A DNA stretch of 64,000 nt from positions 2,232,001 through 2,296,000 of the forward strand of contig NZ_SMGP01000001.1 in the NCBI RefSeq assembly GCF_004339745.1. The letters run 5' to 3'. Below are positions 17,443-26,167 of this stretch, piece by piece. The stretch comes from Paraburkholderia sp. BL9I2N2. GTDB taxonomy: Bacteria; Pseudomonadota; Gammaproteobacteria; Burkholderiales; Burkholderiaceae. How positions within the stretch are numbered: the stretch's first letter is position 1; every line of letters begins with the position of its first letter. The notes under the pieces are model-generated. The model had not been told where the DNA came from and searched no databases. It saw only the letters and a list, made by a program, of their open reading frames with translations. The translations under genes were made by a program, and so were the position numbers.

Positions 17443-18579
17443 TTAAAACGTATGGCGGATGCCCGCGCGGACGGCGACCTGGCTATTCGTGGACGACGGC
17501 GTCAGGAAGGACAATGCCGCGACGGCGGGCTTACCGGTCGAATCGATACCGGTCGCTCGCTCCCAGGAGGTCGTCGCATAGAGCAACGTCCGCCTCGACA
17601 GGCTGTACTGAGTGCCCACGTTGAGCTGCAAATATTTCGCCGATTCAGCCTTCGTATAGTCGTATGAGGCTCCCAGCAGAAGTGCCGGTGTGACGTTGTA
17701 CGTTGCCAGCGCCTCGTAGTTATTGAAGGTCGCTGTGCCCGAAAACGGCGTCGACGACGTCCGCACCACGTCTTCAAAGCGGGTATTCGTATAGGTGAAC
17801 CCCAGCAGCGCCGCGCCGATGCGGTAGTTGACGCCAGCGCCCGCAACCTGCAGGGTCTGGGCCGACGTGTACCCGCTGTAAGTCGGATTGGTGATCGGGT
17901 TCACAAACGTGCCGCCTGCCACGGGGTTTGCCGTCGCGTCGTAGATGGACGTCGCGGGGTTATTGATTCGCGAAAATACCGCGCTGGCGCTGAGTGCGTT
18001 GTTCGCGTAGCTGAGGCTGATCGCCTCCTTTTTACCGTTGGAGAAGTCTCCTGCCACGCCGCCCAGGCTGAAAAGCCCCGACAGTTTGAAACCGCCGTAG
18101 GTAGGCGAGATGTACTTGATCGAATTGCTCAGCGAGTAGTTGCCCCAGACGTTATCGACGTCTGCTGCGTGCGTAGCGAGAATTCCATTGAACCGGCCAG
18201 AAGCTGAAAGACCGATCAGCGAATCGAGCACCAGATCGTACTGGCGCCCCATCAGCACGGTACCGAAGGGCGAGCCGAGGCCGACGTAGGCCTGACGGCC
18301 AAACAGACGCCCACCGTTATTCAGCTTTCCGGTATTGATATCGACGCCGCTTTCCAGACGGGCCACCGTACTGTATCCGCCGCCGAGATCCTCGTTGATC
18401 AGAAACCCCCATTTTGTGCTGCCTAATGCACCGTTGGAGGCCTGGACGTTGTAGTGGCCGCCCTGGTTGTTTGTATACGTGATCCCATCGTCCAGCGTGC
18501 CGTACAACGTGACGGAACTCTGCGCGTGACACACGACCGCGGTGGACATGATCGCAGCTGCCATACCTGCCTTCTTCAT
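17443..18579 (-). CDS. Gram-negative trimeric porin (Burkholderia OmpC/Omp32 type)
   Basis: Protein of 378 residues with GAGGGG before the ATG. It has a short signal peptide (MKKAGMAAAIMSTAVVCHAQ) and opens the mature chain with SSVTLYGTLDDGITYTNN, the standard start of beta-proteobacterial porins. ALGSTKWGFLINEDLGGGYSTVARLESGVD and the terminal phenylalanine (RHTF) are also standard. It forms an outer-membrane channel. Its promoter holds an operator-like site shared with the hydroxyproline genes, so it is probably induced to admit hydroxyproline or small peptides; selectivity cannot be read from sequence. Confidence 0.9.
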   Translation of the reverse strand: MKKAGMAAAIMSTAVVCHAQSSVTLYGTLDDGITYTNNQGGHYNVQASNGALGSTKWGFLINEDLGGGYSTVARLESGVDINTGKLNNGGRLFGRQAYVGLGSPFGTVLMGRQYDLVLDSLIGLSASGRFNGILATHAADVDNVWGNYSLSNSIKYISPTYGGFKLSGLFSLGGVAGDFSNGKKEAISLSYANNALSASAVFSRINNPATSIYDATANPVAGGTFVNPITNPTYSGYTSAQTLQVAGAGVNYRIGAALLGFTYTNTRFEDVVRTSSTPFSGTATFNNYEALATYNVTPALLLGASYDYTKAESAKYLQLNVGTQYSLSRRTLLYATTSWERATGIDSTGKPAVAALSFLTPSSTNSQVAVRAGIRHTF

Positions 18580-18918
18580 CTCGCCCCTCTTTAATAAGTG
18601 GTACTACTGATAGCAAATGGAATGTCCTGCGAGGTCTCTGTGTATGGCGCCGCCCGCGCGGCTTGGGTGACAGCCGGACGGGAACCGATTGCCCCGTCAT
18701 CTTCACAGGACGACGCTTGCGGTCTCCACACAGAAAGACCCTCGCAACGAACTACAATATCCTGGATCCAATATAATCGGTCAAGCGGTTCCCGCAGCGT
18801 TTCAGTGGATGTTGTGAGGCTCGGGCGTGCGCCTATGGCGAGAACTGCCCAAATATGCTGGATGCGATCACAAGCCCGACGTTGATGGCGGATCGACAGC
18901 TTGAGCGCGCGACGGACG
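18580..18918. other. Intergenic region upstream of the porin
   Basis: No gene was found here. It holds the leftward porin promoter with its operator (18757-18774), then about 140 bases of plain sequence up to the tRNA-Leu terminator. Confidence 0.5.
18757..18774. promoter_or_regulatory. Candidate GntR operator upstream of the porin
   Basis: ATATCCTGGATCCAATAT combines the left end of the 5638 and 17348 sites (ATATCCTG) with the right half of the palindrome at 15211-15226 (GGATCCAATAT). It lies about 180 bases before the porin ATG. It is the bridge that shows the other sites belong to one motif family. Confidence 0.6.
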
Positions 18919-18954
18919 TAAAAAAGGCCACGTACCTTTTGGGAACGTGGCCTT
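18919..18954 (-). terminator. Rho-independent terminator of tRNA-Leu
   Basis: The ten-base arms at 18924-18933 and 18945-18954 (AAGGCCACGT / ACGTGGCCTT) form a perfect hairpin. On the - strand it is followed by a T run, directly after the 3' end of tRNA-Leu. Confidence 0.85.
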
Positions 18955-18961
18955 ATTTCTT

Positions 18962-19048
18962 TGGTGCGTGAGGCCGGACTCGAACCGGCACGAGATTGCT
19001 CCCGTCAGGACCTAAACCTGGTGCGTCTACCAATTTCGCCACTCACGC
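18962..19048 (-). tRNA. tRNA-Leu(UAG)
   Basis: An 87-base class II tRNA on the - strand. The 7-bp acceptor stem GCGTGAG / CTCACGC is followed by an encoded ACCA end. The D region is TGGCGAAATTGGTAGACGCA. The anticodon loop is TTTAGGT with anticodon TAG. A long variable arm follows, then a T arm with GGTTCGAGTCC. The variable arm and D-loop wording are those of leucine tRNAs. A clear terminator follows. Confidence 0.95.
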
Positions 19049-19457
19049 GAATTTTTTTACCTGGCAGGCAGGACCGCTACGATATCGCGAGCGATACAAA
19101 CCTGGGCGAGACATCGAACTTCTGCGATACCAGCAACAGCCCTTATTCTACGCGGGTTCCCGCGACTTCAGCCCTGCCGCCGCCCGGTGCAGCGTCAGGA
19201 CCTGAACCTGGTGCGTCCACCCATTTCGCTACCCGCGCAGGCGGACATGGCACGATGCGCCTGCCCGTTGTCCCGCATGCCGTCAGCCGCGTCAGAAACA
19301 CGCGCCCGAAAGCGTAAGCGCGAGATTCTAACCGATTGATTCGCACTTGTCTGCATTTGCCTGGCATCTGTCCGGGCGGCGCCGATGCTACAATTTTTGG
19401 CTTGATGCACGCACGGCGTGCCCCTTCTTCGCCTGCCCTTCCCCACATTCCAATCCA
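19049..19457. other. Spacer between tRNA-Leu and the HpnD-like gene
   Basis: No protein gene is seen in these 409 bases. They contain the decayed tRNA-Leu copy (19150-19238) and, nearer the HpnD-like gene, a TACAAT element at 19389-19394 that may be its -10 promoter box; no convincing -35 box at normal spacing was found. Confidence 0.4.
19150..19238 (-). pseudogene. Decayed tRNA-Leu(CAG)-like copy
   Basis: Read on the - strand, the first 46 bases match tRNA-Leu(UAG) at 40 positions, including the D region and the whole anticodon arm. The anticodon position reads CAG. The two ends can still pair (GCGCGGG with CCCGCGT) and the span is tRNA-sized. The T arm is lost, no TTCGA loop is present, and there is no encoded CCA. 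It is most simply a tandem duplicate of tRNA-Leu that has decayed, or a remnant left by an integration event. Confidence 0.6.
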
Positions 19458-20282
19458 GTGAATTTCGACGAATATTGCCAGCAGAAAGCGGCGCCGCCCG
19501 GATCGAGCACTTACTATGCGCTTCGGCAGGCGCCCGCAGCCACCCAGCCGCTGTTGACCGCGCTGTGCGCGCTGCGCCGTGAGTTCGAGGAAACGGTCAA
19601 GGAGACCAACGATCCGGCCATCGGCCGCACGAAACTCGCGTGGTGGCAAAACGAGCTCGCCGCACTGGCTTCGGGCTCGCCGTCGCATCCGGTGTCCGAG
19701 GCGCTGGCAGCCTATCTGCCCGATGTGAAAGCCGAGTACCCGGCGCTGCAGGCGTTGCTCGCCGGCTTCGAGATGGACCTCGACCAGGCGCGTTATCTCG
19801 ACTACCCGAATCTGCGGCGCTACGTGCAAGGCGTGGGCGGCACCTTCGCGTCGTTGATCGCGCGCGCGACGGCGAAAGATCCCGCGCAGGCGTCGAACTG
19901 GTCCGCACCGCTTGGCGAGGCGCTGCTGCTCGGGCAGATCGTCGTCGAAACGGGCAATGACGCGCGCCACGGCCGCATCTATATTCCCATCGACGAAATG
20001 CAGCGCTTCAATGTGACTGCCGCGGACCTGATCAATCGAAAATATAGCGACGCGTTCACCGAGTTGATGCGCTTCGAGACCAAGCGCGCCCGCGATGCGT
20101 TGCAGGCCGCGCTCGGCGCCGTGCCCGCCAGCGAGCGCCGCTCGCAGCGCACGCTCGTTGCGCAGGCGGCATTGGCGCTGGCCTTGCTGGATGAAATCGA
20201 ACGCGACGGCTATCACGTTCTGCATCAGCGCATCGCGTTGACGCCGATCCGCAAGCTTTGGATCGCGTGGCGCGCGAGGTGA
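19458..20282 (+). CDS. Squalene/phytoene synthase-family protein, HpnD-like with degenerate Asp-rich motifs
   Basis: Predicted 274 residues from the GTG at 19458 (MNFDEYCQQKAAPPGSSTYY). The fold and spacing follow HpnD, which condenses two farnesyl diphosphates to presqualene diphosphate for hopanoids; RTKLAWWQNEL is shared with it. The two Mg-binding Asp-rich motifs are altered: the DDxxDE position reads EFEETVKE (42-49), and the NxxxDxxED position reads QIVVETGND (160-168), although GRIYIP follows normally. Catalysis as a prenyl synthase is therefore doubtful. It may be a divergent paralogue with another role. The real hpnC/hpnD are not in the window. Confidence 0.7.
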   Translation: MNFDEYCQQKAAPPGSSTYYALRQAPAATQPLLTALCALRREFEETVKETNDPAIGRTKLAWWQNELAALASGSPSHPVSEALAAYLPDVKAEYPALQALLAGFEMDLDQARYLDYPNLRRYVQGVGGTFASLIARATAKDPAQASNWSAPLGEALLLGQIVVETGNDARHGRIYIPIDEMQRFNVTAADLINRKYSDAFTELMRFETKRARDALQAALGAVPASERRSQRTLVAQAALALALLDEIERDGYHVLHQRIALTPIRKLWIAWRAR

Positions 20283-20326
20283 TCGACCGGCGCGGCTGCA
20301 TCACGCCAGTTGCGCTCAGCACGTTG

Positions 20327-21571
20327 TCAGACGCGTAGCAACGGCAGCGGCTCGAAGCGCTGCTGCAGAATCGTCGACGCGTCGAGTCCCCACCACGGCC
20401 CGAGCACGGTGGCGTAAAGTTGCCGGAAATCGACGCCGACCGGCAAGTTGCCATTGCCGTCGAGCCGCGCCAGCACCGGCGGCACGCCATATAAGCCGCC
20501 GCGCACGCGTCCACCCATGACGAAATGCGGCGCCACGGTGCCGTGATCGGTGCCGTTGCTCTGATTCTCACGCGGACGCCGGCCGAACTCGGCATAGGTC
20601 ATCACCAGCGTATCGTCCCAGCGGCCGAGTTCGACGAGCGCCGACTTCATCGACATCAATCCTTCCGCGAGCTGCTTGAGCAACGCCGCCTGCTGACCTG
20701 GCTGATTCTGATGCGTGTCGAAGCCGTTCAGCGTGAGGCGGATCACCGCGACGCCCTGGCCACGCTTCGGCTGTTCTTGTGGCGCGTTTCCCGAAGAAAC
20801 TTTCTTCGGCGCTTCACCCGCCGCCACTACCTGCATCGCCGTTTTGATCGAGCTGCCGAACGCGCCGCCGGGAAACACGGTTTTCAACTGAGCCTGTCCT
20901 TGCGCGGGACGCAGCCGGTCGGCAGCTTTCACAATGTCGTTCTCGACGTCGAGAATATGCGCCAGCTCGGGATTGCGCTCACGCACCGATACCGGCTTCG
21001 CGAGCCGCGAAGCCTTGACGAACTGCGCCGGATTGACCAGCGCGATCGCACGCGCGCCGTTCGCGAGCGGCCCCATCTCGGCGCTGCCGATCACCACGCC
21101 GTCGGCGGCAAAACCGGCGGGCACCGGCGTCTGCGCAAACGCGCGCGTCAACCATCCCTCGCGCAAGTATTGGTCGGAACGTGACGCGGTGTCCCAGATC
21201 TCGATCGAGCGGAAATGTGACAGGTTCGGTTGCGCATAGCTCACGCCCTGCACGATCGCCAGTTGCTGGCCGCGCCACAGCGGCATCAGCAGTTGCAAGG
21301 ACGGATGCAGCGCGGTGCGCTCGTCGAGTTGAATCGCCTGCTCGCGTTTGATGCCGATGTTCTTGCGCAACTGGTAGTAGGCGGGATCGGCAAAGGGAAT
21401 CACGGTATTCAAACCGTCGTTGCCACCCTTCAGTTCGACGAGAATCAACAGGTTGTCGTAGCCGCGTGCCGGAGACGCGCCCGGCGCCGCCATCTGCGCG
21501 CCGAACGCGCGGGGCAGCCAGAGCGTTGCGCTGGCGGCCGCGCTCATCGAGAGAAAGCTGCGTCGTTTCAT
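20327..21571 (-). CDS. DUF1501 protein with Tat-type signal
   Basis: Protein of 414 residues. The N-terminus MKRRSFLSMSAAASATLWLPRAFG has a twin-arginine pattern, so it is probably exported folded. The body matches DUF1501, a group in the alkaline phosphatase/sulfatase-like superfamily: NLLILVELKGGNDGLNTVIP near the start, then LTLNGFDTHQNQPGQQAALL and VMTYAEFGRRPRENQSNGTDHG. These carry the D/H metal-type residues of that fold. The gene lies downstream of the DUF1800 gene on the same strand (97-base gap), the usual pairing for these two families. The biochemical role is not established. Confidence 0.85.
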   Translation of the reverse strand: MKRRSFLSMSAAASATLWLPRAFGAQMAAPGASPARGYDNLLILVELKGGNDGLNTVIPFADPAYYQLRKNIGIKREQAIQLDERTALHPSLQLLMPLWRGQQLAIVQGVSYAQPNLSHFRSIEIWDTASRSDQYLREGWLTRAFAQTPVPAGFAADGVVIGSAEMGPLANGARAIALVNPAQFVKASRLAKPVSVRERNPELAHILDVENDIVKAADRLRPAQGQAQLKTVFPGGAFGSSIKTAMQVVAAGEAPKKVSSGNAPQEQPKRGQGVAVIRLTLNGFDTHQNQPGQQAALLKQLAEGLMSMKSALVELGRWDDTLVMTYAEFGRRPRENQSNGTDHGTVAPHFVMGGRVRGGLYGVPPVLARLDGNGNLPVGVDFRQLYATVLGPWWGLDASTILQQRFEPLPLLRV

Positions 21572-21668
21572 GCTGCACCTCGTTCGATTGTCGCGGCGCG
21601 AATCGTGTCGCCGTCGACAGACACATTCTTTTTAGCGGCCTGGCGCGTGCTTATTTCAGCGGCTCACC

Positions 21669-23306
21669 TCACTTCAGTTGATACGCCGGGTCCATCAGCA
21701 ATGCCTCCAGATACGCACTCGCGGTCGAACCGGTTTCGATCGCATCCACCGGCGTGAGCGGCAAGACCGCATGCTGCAACTGCAACTCGGCCGACACGCC
21801 CGGCCTGGCCGTCGGCGCGGTGTTGTAGTGCGCGAGCCACGTCTCGATGTCGAAGCGTACGCCACCTTTGCCACCTTGAGCGGCCCGCGCCATCGTGCGT
21901 TGCGGCGTTGGCGCCGTCTGCATGTCCGGCATCGCGCCGCTTGCCGCGAACTCTGCGTTCATCGGATTGGTCATGCGCCGCGGACCGGCGGCCTCGGTCG
22001 CGCGAAACAGCTGCTCGACGAATTGCTTGCGGGCGAGCAGCGTGGAACTGTTGATCCATGTCGTGCCGCCCGGCCATCCTTTGACGTTCGGCGGATAGAA
22101 CAGGTTCTCGCCGAGCGCGCGGATTTGCGAGGCGAACGGCGCGGTGTTGTCGTAGCCGATGTCGAACGCCCGGAGCGTGCCGACCACGAACTCCGCCGGC
22201 GACTTCACGAGGACGCCGCGATTGTCGTCGTCCCAGAACGCGTCGCTCAGGAAGACACCGCGCAATGCGATCTTGATATCGTAGTGGCTCGCGCGAAACC
22301 GCGCCGCGATCGGTTCGATGCGCGACGGGTCCGGCGTATCCGAGACGAACTCTCGCCACAGTTTGGTGGTCACGAAAATCGCCGTTTCCGGCCGTGCGAG
22401 CAGAATATCGAGCACCTGGTCGCCGTCGAACGGCCCCGTCTCGCCGAGCACGGTCTTCTCGCCGTCGTCGTGCTGGCTGGCGCGCCACACGTAGGCCTGC
22501 GTGTCCGGATCGAGACTCCAACCGGTGTACGCACGTGCAGCCTCCGACACGTCGCGCTGCGTGTAATGCCCTTCGCCGAGCGTGAACAGCTCCATCACTT
22601 CACGGGCAAAATTTTCGTTGGGCTTGCCCTTGCGATTGCTCGCGCCGTCGAGATATTGCAGCATCGCCGGATCTTTGGCGACGTCGTGCAACAGCTCGCC
22701 GAAGTGGCCGAGCGCGTCTCGCCGCAACAACATGTTCTGCAGCGCCATCTGCTGCGGATACGGCACCTTGTCCTGACCCGACGTGAAGTGGTTATGCCAG
22801 AAGAGCGTCATGCGCTCGGTGAGCGGCGACGGTGTGGTCAACATCTCGCGCACCCACCACGCGCGTAATAGTTCGTAACGCTGGCCACGCAGGCGCTGCG
22901 CTTCGCGACGTTGATCGTCGGTCCACGCCTTGCGCGTCTCGCGTATCGGAATCGGTTCGAGGACCCAGTCGGGCAACGGCGTGACCGCCTCGGTTCGAGT
23001 GCTCGCGAGTACCTTGTCGACCGCCTGCGCTCGCGTGAGTCCAACGTATGGCGCAAGCTCGGCGCTATCCGGCGCGAAGCCGACGCGCGTCAGGAAGAAG
23101 CGCGCATCGTCGGCATCGAGGATGCTCTGTTCGCGCTCTGAAGCTGCACGCTCATCGGCGGTCGCCACACGGTGCCTGAAGTGTTGACCATGGGTCGCGC
23201 CCGGCTGCACAGCGGCGGCCGGTCCGCCACATGCCACCACCGCCAACGCAATCGCCGATGCTGCGAACCGGCGGCCATGACTACCACGCGTGAGCAATTT
23301 CATCAT
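21669..23306 (-). CDS. DUF1800 protein, probable lipoprotein
   Basis: Protein of 545 residues. The N-terminus ends in a lipobox-like VVAC before GGPAAAVQPG, suggesting a lipoprotein. DUF1800 landmarks are DDARFFLTRVGFAPDSAELAPYVGLTRAQAVD, LTERMTLFWHNHFTSGQDKV, LQYLDGASNRKGKPNENFAREVMELFTLGEGHYTQRDV, and KSPAEFVVGTLRAF. It is usually encoded next to a DUF1501 protein, as here, and the two probably work together in the envelope. The reaction is unknown. Two adjacent ATGs (23306, 23303) are possible starts and neither has a strong ribosome-binding site. Confidence 0.85.
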   Translation of the reverse strand: MMKLLTRGSHGRRFAASAIALAVVACGGPAAAVQPGATHGQHFRHRVATADERAASEREQSILDADDARFFLTRVGFAPDSAELAPYVGLTRAQAVDKVLASTRTEAVTPLPDWVLEPIPIRETRKAWTDDQRREAQRLRGQRYELLRAWWVREMLTTPSPLTERMTLFWHNHFTSGQDKVPYPQQMALQNMLLRRDALGHFGELLHDVAKDPAMLQYLDGASNRKGKPNENFAREVMELFTLGEGHYTQRDVSEAARAYTGWSLDPDTQAYVWRASQHDDGEKTVLGETGPFDGDQVLDILLARPETAIFVTTKLWREFVSDTPDPSRIEPIAARFRASHYDIKIALRGVFLSDAFWDDDNRGVLVKSPAEFVVGTLRAFDIGYDNTAPFASQIRALGENLFYPPNVKGWPGGTTWINSSTLLARKQFVEQLFRATEAAGPRRMTNPMNAEFAASGAMPDMQTAPTPQRTMARAAQGGKGGVRFDIETWLAHYNTAPTARPGVSAELQLQHAVLPLTPVDAIETGSTASAYLEALLMDPAYQLK

Positions 23307-23488
23307 CGGTCATCAAGATTGGCGCGACGTCATGGAACAGGCGTTGGCGCGTGCAGTGCGTGCATGGCGCGCTTCGCTCTGACGACTCAACGGCAGACTG
23401 AACGGGAAAGTTGACGGGGGAAGTGCGATGAATTCTTTCACGCGGGGAAGAAGCGTGAAACGCGTGCCGAGGGCTGGCACGATAATAG

Positions 23489-23809
23489 CTACCGTTTATA
23501 AAGTTCGCGGACAGCGTCTTCGATATGCTGCCGTAACAGACGCCGTTCGTCGGGCGTCATATGACCGTCACGACGACGTTGATCAAGATCAGGGGGAACT
23601 GCGGTGCGCAACATGACGTCTGAGGCGGGGTGGTCGGTGTTCGGGTTGTGGCGGCTGGGCTTGCCCTGCTTGGGCGCGTGCTCGCTCGCAGCTCTGTCGG
23701 CGGAAGGCTGGGCATGGGCGAGCGTTGGTCCTAGTGAGCCTGCAAGCGTACCGGCTACCGCCAGTGCAATCACGCTTAGGCGCACATTCGGCCAAACCCC
23801 TCCCTTCAT
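23489..23809 (-). CDS. Small exported hypothetical protein
   Basis: Predicted 106 residues from the ATG at 23809, chosen because AAGGGAA stands upstream. It has a signal peptide (VRLSVIALAVAGTLAGSLG, cleavage after AHA). A Ser/Pro/His-rich spacer follows, then a charged C-terminal motif HMTPDERRLLRQHIEDAVRELY. This kind of end occurs in small periplasmic proteins of Burkholderiaceae and would form a helix. It lies between the DUF1800 gene and ompR with its own promoter. Function unknown. Confidence 0.65.
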   Translation of the reverse strand: MKGGVWPNVRLSVIALAVAGTLAGSLGPTLAHAQPSADRAASEHAPKQGKPSRHNPNTDHPASDVMLRTAVPPDLDQRRRDGHMTPDERRLLRQHIEDAVRELYKR

Positions 23810-24038
23810 GTTGTTCCCTTCGTGGCGCGGCAACCGGCTACCTCAAATGCGTATACGAACCCCGGTAACGAGCCGGGTGCGATAGTTTTAGTCGTGTGAA
23901 GTATCCACCGAACAGCCGCATTCAGTAAAGGAGTCTACCTGCCCCCGCTTTACGTCGTGCCACAGTGCGGGTAAATTTTGTAACTGACTGTAACCCGTTA
24001 AATGATGCAAACGCGCACCACTTTCTAATCGCGCTAAG

Positions 24039-24773
24039 ATGCCGACCATGGAAACTAAAAACCCTTCGAAAATCCTCGTCGTCGACGACGATCCGCGCCT
24101 GCGCGATCTGCTGCGCCGCTACCTCGGTGAACAGGGCTTCAATGTCTATGTTGCCGAGAACGCGCCGTCCATGAACAAGCTCTGGGTGCGTGAGCGCTTC
24201 GACCTGCTGGTGCTCGATCTGATGCTGCCAGGCGAAGATGGTTTGTCGATCTGCCGGCGCCTGCGCGGCAGCAACGACCGCACGCCGATCATCATGCTGA
24301 CGGCCAAGGGCGAAGACGTCGATCGGATCGTCGGCCTCGAAATGGGCGCCGACGACTATCTACCCAAGCCGTTCAACCCGCGCGAGCTGGTTGCGCGCAT
24401 TCACGCGGTGCTGCGCCGCCAGTCGCCTTCGGAGTTGCCGGGCGCGCCGTCCGAAACCACCGAGGTGTTCGAGTTCGGCGAGTTCGCGTTGAATCTCGCC
24501 ACCCGTACGCTCACCAAGGCGGGCCAGGAAATTCCGCTGACCACGGGCGAGTTCTCGGTACTCAAGGTGTTCGCGCGTCACCCGCGCCAGCCGCTGTCGC
24601 GTGAAAAGCTCATGGAGCTCGCACGCGGCCGTGAGTACGAAGTCTTCGACCGCAGTCTCGACGTGCAGATCTCGCGTCTGCGCAAGCTGATCGAACCCGA
24701 TCCGGGCAGCCCGCGTTTCATTCAGACCGTCTGGGGTCTGGGCTACGTGTTCATCCCCGACGGTGCAGCCTGA
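24039..24773 (+). CDS. ompR: OmpR response regulator
   Basis: Protein of 244 residues. The receiver domain has the acidic pocket VVDDDPR (17-20), phosphoacceptor D60 in LLVLDLMLPGEDG, then MLTAKGE and KPFNPREL. The C-terminal winged-helix effector (about 145-240) has TTGEFSVLKVFARHPRQPLSREKLM, RSLDVQISRLRKLIEPDP and QTVWGLGYVF. It pairs with EnvZ just downstream (44-base gap) and should control porin and osmotic-response genes. An internal ATG at codon 4 is an alternative start. Confidence 0.92.
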   Translation: MPTMETKNPSKILVVDDDPRLRDLLRRYLGEQGFNVYVAENAPSMNKLWVRERFDLLVLDLMLPGEDGLSICRRLRGSNDRTPIIMLTAKGEDVDRIVGLEMGADDYLPKPFNPRELVARIHAVLRRQSPSELPGAPSETTEVFEFGEFALNLATRTLTKAGQEIPLTTGEFSVLKVFARHPRQPLSREKLMELARGREYEVFDRSLDVQISRLRKLIEPDPGSPRFIQTVWGLGYVFIPDGAA

Positions 24774-24817
24774 GTTTGTTTTCATCTGCTGCTTTTGATT
24801 CTAAATAAGAAGGGCCC

Positions 24818-26167
24818 ATGCGGATCGACCGGCGCCTCCTGACGCTCGCGTTCGGCGGCCTTTTCTGGCGGACCTTTCTGTTGATCGCGCTGTTGATCGC
24901 AGTCAGTCTCGCCGCGTGGTTCCAGAGCTTCCGGGTGATCGAACGCGAGCCGCGCGCGCAGCGCGTGGCGTTGCAGCTCGTCGCCATCGTCAAGCTCACG
25001 CGCACCGCACTCCTCTATTCCGATCCCGACCTGCGGCGCGCCTTGCTGCAGGATCTGGAAAGCAATGAAGGGGTGCGCGTGTACCCGCGCGAAACCACCG
25101 ACAAGTACAAGTTGCAGCCCGACGAGTCGCTGAACCGGCTGATCGAACACGACATTCGCGGCCGTCTCGGCGACGACACCGTGATTGCCCAGAGCGTGAA
25201 CGACATCCCCGGCGTCTGGATCAGCTTCAAGATCGACGACGATGACTACTGGGTCGCGCTCGACCGCGATCAGCTCGACAACGCCACCGGTTTGCAATGG
25301 GCCGGCTGGGGCGTGTTCGCGCTGGCGCTGTCGCTGTTCGGCGCGGCCTTCATTACGAGTCTCGTGAACCGTCCGTTCGCGCGCCTCGCCATGGCCGCGC
25401 GCAAGGTCGGCTCCGGGCAGTCGCCGGAGCCGCTGCCCGAGCGCGGCATGGGCGTCGCCGCGGAAACCAATCGCAGTTTCAACCAGATGGTGCAGGACCT
25501 CGAACAGCTCGAGGCCGACCGTGCGCTGATGCTCGCGGGCATCTCGCACGATCTGCGCACCCCGCTCGCGCGGCTGCGGCTCGAAACCGAAATGAGCCCG
25601 TCCGACCAGGCCACCAAAGATGCGATGGTCGACGACATCGAGCAGATGGACATGATCATCGGCCGGTTCCTCGATTACGCGCGCCCGGTGCAGCGCGTGC
25701 CGGAACCCGTGGACCTGTCCGTGATCGCGGGAGAACTGGCCGCGCGCATGCAGAGCGAAGACAGCATGCGCCTGATTACACGGCTCGCGCCGTCGGCGGT
25801 GATCGAAGCCGACGAAACCGACATGAGGCGGGTGGTCGGCAACCTGCTGGAAAACGCGCGCAAGTATGGTCTGAGCGACGGCGACGGCATTCCGCACGTG
25901 ATTCTGGAAACGCGGGTGTCGCACTCGCGGGTCGAGCTGTCCGTGGTCGACGAAGGCCCCGGTATTCCGGAAGACCAGTTGGCGCTTGTCACGCGGCCGT
26001 TCTATCGTGTGAATTCGGCGCGCACTCAGGCGAACGGCACGGGCCTTGGCATGGCCATCGTCCAGCGCCTCGTGGGCCGTTACCGTGGCGCGCTGCGCTT
26101 GCGCAATCGCACGCCTGGACCGGGTCTGGAGGTCACCATCGAGTTTCCGCTCGCCAAGGGCATCTGA
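24818..26167 (+). CDS. envZ: EnvZ-type sensor histidine kinase
   Basis: Protein of 449 residues. There are two membrane segments (about 18-36 and 164-182) around a periplasmic part of about 125 residues, a HAMP region (180-232), the HisKA motif AGISHDLRTPLARLRLE with H244, and the HATPase boxes NLLENARKYG, VDEGPGIP and GTGLGMAIV. It forms an operon with ompR and would phosphorylate it in response to osmolarity or envelope state. Confidence 0.92.
   Translation: MRIDRRLLTLAFGGLFWRTFLLIALLIAVSLAAWFQSFRVIEREPRAQRVALQLVAIVKLTRTALLYSDPDLRRALLQDLESNEGVRVYPRETTDKYKLQPDESLNRLIEHDIRGRLGDDTVIAQSVNDIPGVWISFKIDDDDYWVALDRDQLDNATGLQWAGWGVFALALSLFGAAFITSLVNRPFARLAMAARKVGSGQSPEPLPERGMGVAAETNRSFNQMVQDLEQLEADRALMLAGISHDLRTPLARLRLETEMSPSDQATKDAMVDDIEQMDMIIGRFLDYARPVQRVPEPVDLSVIAGELAARMQSEDSMRLITRLAPSAVIEADETDMRRVVGNLLENARKYGLSDGDGIPHVILETRVSHSRVELSVVDEGPGIPEDQLALVTRPFYRVNSARTQANGTGLGMAIVQRLVGRYRGALRLRNRTPGPGLEVTIEFPLAKGI

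Noticed and set aside
19143..20225. 360-residue frame opposite the HpnD-like gene
   Set aside because: It is a GC-rich shadow, Arg/His/Gln-heavy and without a motif, and it runs over the tRNA-like copy.
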